From Clostridia bacterium (GTDB lineage: Bacteria > Bacillota > Clostridia > Oscillospirales > Acutalibacteraceae), in assembly GCA_017436815.1 (NCBI GenBank), contig JAFSCI010000037.1:1-33659 (forward strand): DNA of 33,659 bases. The letters are read 5' to 3'. Below the pieces are notes generated by a model that searched no databases, was not told the DNA's origin, and saw only the letters and a list, made by a program, of their open reading frames with translations. Positions 30,984 through 33,659 of this stretch are shown here, piece after piece; the first letter of the stretch is position 1, and each line of letters opens with the position of its first letter. The translations under genes were made by a program, and so were the position numbers.

Positions 30984-32084
30984 ATGATTGATAAAAACAA
31001 AGTAGTTATACCCGAACGCTTTAAAGACCACCCCATATTTAACGAGCTTCTTTGCGGTACAAACTTTGGCTTCCTGGCAAAACGTGGTTACTATAACACC
31101 GAAACTGCCAAAGCACAGCCCGAGATTATGCGCAAAACAGGTATAAACTGGACTACTCTTAATATGAACTTCTGTCAGTCTAAATATTATTCTGACAAGG
31201 TTTATTTAGATTTCGAGTATTCCACCGGCGAGCTCGAGCTTGCCGAAATGGTAAAAAGACTTCACGATAGCGGCATAAAGGTTTTATTCAAGCCCTGCCT
31301 TACCTCTTTAGACGGCGCTTGGATGGGTTGCGTTAAGTTCCCCACCAAAGACTCGCTATCTCAGATTCAGGGTGTTGATAACGACTATTGGGGCAAATGG
31401 TCCAAGTCGTTTATCGAGGCTGAAAAATACTTTGCTGAATTCGCAGAGCGCACAGGCATTGACTCTATGATTATCGGCGCTGAGTATTTAGGTACCGAAG
31501 GTCAGAACGAGATGTGGGAAAAGGTAATCGAGGAAGTTAGACAGCGTTACAGCGGTCCTATCACCTACGAATTCACCTGCGACTCCAGAAAGCAGTATGA
31601 CCTTAACTGGTTTAAGGACCTCGACTTCTTAAGCTACAGCTATTATCCGCCGGCAGTACCCGTTACTCCCGATATGATAAGCAGCATTGAAGCAATACGT
31701 GCTACACCCGATTATACCGTTGATGATATGGCAGCACACTTAGCAAAGAGAAAGCCCAGAATTGAGTCTATTTCTGAGCGCTTTGGTAATAAGCCTATTG
31801 CCTTTACCGAATACGGTGTTCGTTCGGCTCACGGCTGCATAATGCGTCCGTACGACTTCTTGTGGGATACCCCATACGATGGTCAGCAGCAGGCAGACTT
31901 TATGGAAGCATCCTTCAGAACCTTCTGGGAGTTACCTCAGTGGATGGGCTTCTTCTGGTGGAAGTGGGATGAAACCCAGAACAGACCTCAGTACAAGGGC
32001 GACCCAAGAGGCGACCGTGGCTTTACCATTCAGGGCAAGCCCGCAGAAGAAGTTATGCGCAGATGGCTCGCAAAAAATAAATAA
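30984..32084 (+). CDS. GH113-like glycoside hydrolase (beta-mannosidase/mannanase type)
   Basis: A 366-aa TIM-barrel hydrolase with no signal peptide, full length for GH113. Family-like features are GINWTTLNMNFCQSK (53-67), HDSGIKVLFKPCL, and the acid/base region IGAEYLGTE (164-172, Glu172 likely). Others are FTEYG (274-278, Glu276 the likely nucleophile), FFWWKWDE (323-330) and the C-terminal FTIQGKPAEEVMRRWL. GH113 members hydrolyse beta-1,4-mannosides; the true substrate here may differ. TAGGAGGT precedes the ATG. Last gene of the operon. Confidence 0.75.
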   Translation: MIDKNKVVIPERFKDHPIFNELLCGTNFGFLAKRGYYNTETAKAQPEIMRKTGINWTTLNMNFCQSKYYSDKVYLDFEYSTGELELAEMVKRLHDSGIKVLFKPCLTSLDGAWMGCVKFPTKDSLSQIQGVDNDYWGKWSKSFIEAEKYFAEFAERTGIDSMIIGAEYLGTEGQNEMWEKVIEEVRQRYSGPITYEFTCDSRKQYDLNWFKDLDFLSYSYYPPAVPVTPDMISSIEAIRATPDYTVDDMAAHLAKRKPRIESISERFGNKPIAFTEYGVRSAHGCIMRPYDFLWDTPYDGQQQADFMEASFRTFWELPQWMGFFWWKWDETQNRPQYKGDPRGDRGFTIQGKPAEEVMRRWLAKNK

Positions 32085-32118
32085 TGAACAAGTTTGTTCA
32101 TTAACTCCTTTTCTTAAA

Positions 32119-32167
32119 GCAAGAGCTCGGCAGTTTTACTGCCGAGCTCTTGCTGTTTGTTTTTTAT
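32119..32167 (+). terminator. Terminator of the glycan operon
   Basis: A perfect 15-bp stem (32119-32133 with 32139-32153) and TTTTA loop are followed by TGTTTGTTTTTTATTT. A second small hairpin (AATGAACAA / TTGTTCATT, 32083-32102) precedes it, directly at the stop codon of the last gene. The strong stem could also stop minus-strand transcription from the LRR gene, though that side lacks a good U-tract. Confidence 0.88.
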
Positions 32168-32177
32168 TTAATTTTTC

Positions 32178-33659
32178 TTAAGCAATTGGTACTAACGTCT
32201 CACCAGTTATTCTTGCTGCAGAGGAGTGTAGGTATTTATCTACGTAACTGCCTGCAGGATAGTTAATTGTAGCATTTGTCGGGTATGTTAAACCTGAGTT
32301 TATTTTTGTGAGCGAGCTCGGCAACGTGATGGACTTCAGCGCTGTAAAGCCGAATGCGTAGCTTGAGATGTATTCTACACCCTCTTCTACTACAACCGTT
32401 TCTAATTTAGAGCAACCACGGAATGCATAAGCATAAACCGTCTTAACGTTACCGGGAATTGTTACAGAGGGCAAGTTGTTACAGAACGAGAACGCTAGCT
32501 GACCGATTGTCTGCTCGCCTGTGCCGAACGTAAGGGTTCTTAACATATTGTTGTTTCTAAAGGACTCAACGCCTATTTTAGTGATAGTATTCGGGAACGT
32601 GATTTTACCAATTCTCTGCTGGTAGAATGCATAATCACCAATTGTCTTGGTCTTTGAGCCTGCCATAAATCTTAACGTTGTAATACCCTTGTTATTCGCT
32701 ACGTCAGATGCCTTGTAGAATGCATAGGTTGGAATATTCTCTGCGGTCTCGTAAATTCTTACCTCGTTTATGCCTGTGCAACCCATAAACGATGGTGTGG
32801 TTTTGTTGCCTGCCGCACCGCTTGCAAGCTTTACGGGGTACCAGTCAACACGAACAAGTGCGGTGCAGTTTTGGAATGCGCCGGCTCCAAGCTCGGTAAC
32901 GCTTGCGGGAATTACAACTCTGTTGCCAGCCCCTGTAGAGCCAAGAGCGGTACAGTTTGCAAAAGCAGTACCCTTAATGGACTGTACGCTGCCTAAATCA
33001 ATTTCTGTTAACGTTTTTACCCCGTTAAATGCAGAAACGCCAATGGTTTTAAGTGTAGACGGGAATACTACTTTTTCGAGCTTTGTGCCGCCAAATGCAT
33101 AGGTGCCAATGCTCTCTAAGCCCTCATTAAATGTAACACTTGTAAGAGATGAGCAACCACGGAACGCTTCGGAACCAATTGTCTTTAACGTATCAGGCAA
33201 TGTTACGCTTGTTATCTTACGGTTAGTATGAAATGCCTTAGAACCTATTGTGGTTACAGGCTTACCGTTGATTTTATCCGGTATAACAACTTCCAAATCC
33301 GTTCCCGTGTAGCCTGTAATAGTGACTTCTCCGTTTGTTTCTAAATATGTATAATCCTCAGCTTGCTCATCCATTAAAATATATTCAATAGAATTTTCCT
33401 CACAATATGTGTGTGCACAAGAATATTCATAACAACTAACAACAAAATTTTGGCAATAAGTAAATGCACCAAAACCTATGCTTGTTACACTATCTGGTAT
33501 TATTACGCTTGTGAGTGAGAGGCAAATACCGAACGCACTTGAGCCTATGCTGGTTACACTGTCTGGTATGGTAACGCTTGCGAGTGAATAGCAACAATAA
33601 AATGCATAAGAGCCTATGCTGGTTACACTGTCTGGTATGGTAACGCTTGCGAGTGAATA
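32178..33659 (-). CDS. BspA-type leucine-rich-repeat protein, 5' end beyond the window
   Basis: The minus-strand frame is open from the right edge to the TAA at 32178, so 493 residues are visible and the N terminus lies outside. An ATG at 33374 is internal, not a start. Two LRR_5 blocks can be seen. The first consists of 23-residue repeats (ASVTIPDSVTSIGSYAF) and ends in a cap like YEYSCAHTYCEENSIEYI. The second starts TYLETNGEVTITGYTGTDL, has about eleven more variable repeats, and ends in a cap near PAGSYVDKYLHSS. No LPXTG or membrane helix is seen at the C terminus, so any anchor or signal must be upstream. Such proteins are usually surface or secreted binding proteins. Confidence 0.88.
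   Translation of the reverse strand, partial: YSLASVTIPDSVTSIGSYAFYCCYSLASVTIPDSVTSIGSSAFGICLSLTSVIIPDSVTSIGFGAFTYCQNFVVSCYEYSCAHTYCEENSIEYILMDEQAEDYTYLETNGEVTITGYTGTDLEVVIPDKINGKPVTTIGSKAFHTNRKITSVTLPDTLKTIGSEAFRGCSSLTSVTFNEGLESIGTYAFGGTKLEKVVFPSTLKTIGVSAFNGVKTLTEIDLGSVQSIKGTAFANCTALGSTGAGNRVVIPASVTELGAGAFQNCTALVRVDWYPVKLASGAAGNKTTPSFMGCTGINEVRIYETAENIPTYAFYKASDVANNKGITTLRFMAGSKTKTIGDYAFYQQRIGKITFPNTITKIGVESFRNNNMLRTLTFGTGEQTIGQLAFSFCNNLPSVTIPGNVKTVYAYAFRGCSKLETVVVEEGVEYISSYAFGFTALKSITLPSSLTKINSGLTYPTNATINYPAGSYVDKYLHSSAARITGETLVPIA
33453..33659 (-). repeat. Three tandem 69-bp coding repeats
   Basis: Units 33591-33659, 33522-33590 and 33453-33521 each encode one 23-residue leucine-rich repeat. 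The first two are identical over about the first 50 bases; the third has drifted. The array continues beyond the window edge. Confidence 0.9.

Noticed and set aside
33102..33374. ATG at 33374 as the start of the LRR gene
   Set aside because: The frame is open for 95 more codons to the window edge and these encode LRR repeats and a cap in register; no ribosome site precedes the ATG.
33453..33659. CRISPR-like or intergenic tandem repeat
   Set aside because: Units are contiguous without spacers, a multiple of three long, and translate as leucine-rich repeats.

Overview
This is a low-GC, Gram-positive-type chromosomal segment. Shine-Dalgarno sites are strong AGGAGG-like motifs and several promoters match the sigma-A consensus with 17-bp spacing. 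A complete eight-gene spoIIIA operon marks an endospore former. Together with an ymdB / Asp23 / fakA / recG / alr operon, this points to class Clostridia, probably an anaerobic gut lineage; the lineage is inferred from gene content only. I see no rRNA, prophage, CRISPR array or transposase gene.

Layout. (1) 1-620: non-coding, with repeated fragments of the 5' end of a tRNA-Pro gene inside a ~100-bp direct repeat. (2) 624-3232, minus: trxB, trxA and a GH1 beta-glucosidase. (3) 3293-6566, minus: rhamnosyltransferase-like GT2, rfbD, rfbB and rfbC, tightly coupled behind their own promoter. (4) 6644-6921: a 278-bp foldback (MITE-like) element whose right terminal repeat supplies the alr stop codon. 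(5) 6914-14631, minus: a six-gene operon ymdB, family-5 solute-binding lipoprotein, Asp23, fakA, recG, alr. (6) 14824-17970, plus: a Wzz-type polymerase co-factor, a bacterial tyrosine kinase with an extreme Tyr/Arg tail, its PHP phosphatase, and a YlmD/PgeF multicopper-like protein. (7) 18025-24205, minus: a slipin, YqhY (Asp23 family) and spoIIIAH back to spoIIIAA; a degenerate piece of the foldback element lies between spoIIIAB and spoIIIAC. (8) 24394-25278, plus: a DMT/EamA transporter. (9) 25314-32084: a divergent AraC regulator and a six-gene operon (unclassified TIM-barrel protein, SIS protein, PfkB kinase, second SIS protein, GH20-like protein, GH113-like protein). (10) 32178 to the right edge, minus: a BspA-type leucine-rich-repeat protein whose reading frame stays open through the window end.

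How parts work together. The rfb genes supply dTDP-rhamnose for surface glycan and the GT probably transfers it. The Wzz / kinase / phosphatase trio would tune polymer length but has no polymerase or flippase beside it. The spoIIIA genes build the feeding channel between mother cell and forespore.

The most unusual block is the AraC-linked sugar operon. It has three cytoplasmic TIM-barrel proteins, a ribokinase-type kinase and two paralogous UPF0309-like SIS proteins. One SIS paralogue has lost the phosphosugar-binding Ser/Thr motif, and the GH20-like protein has Asp-Lys where the family has the catalytic Asp-Glu. I propose it as a candidate undescribed glycan or aminosugar pathway; its substrate cannot be read from sequence.
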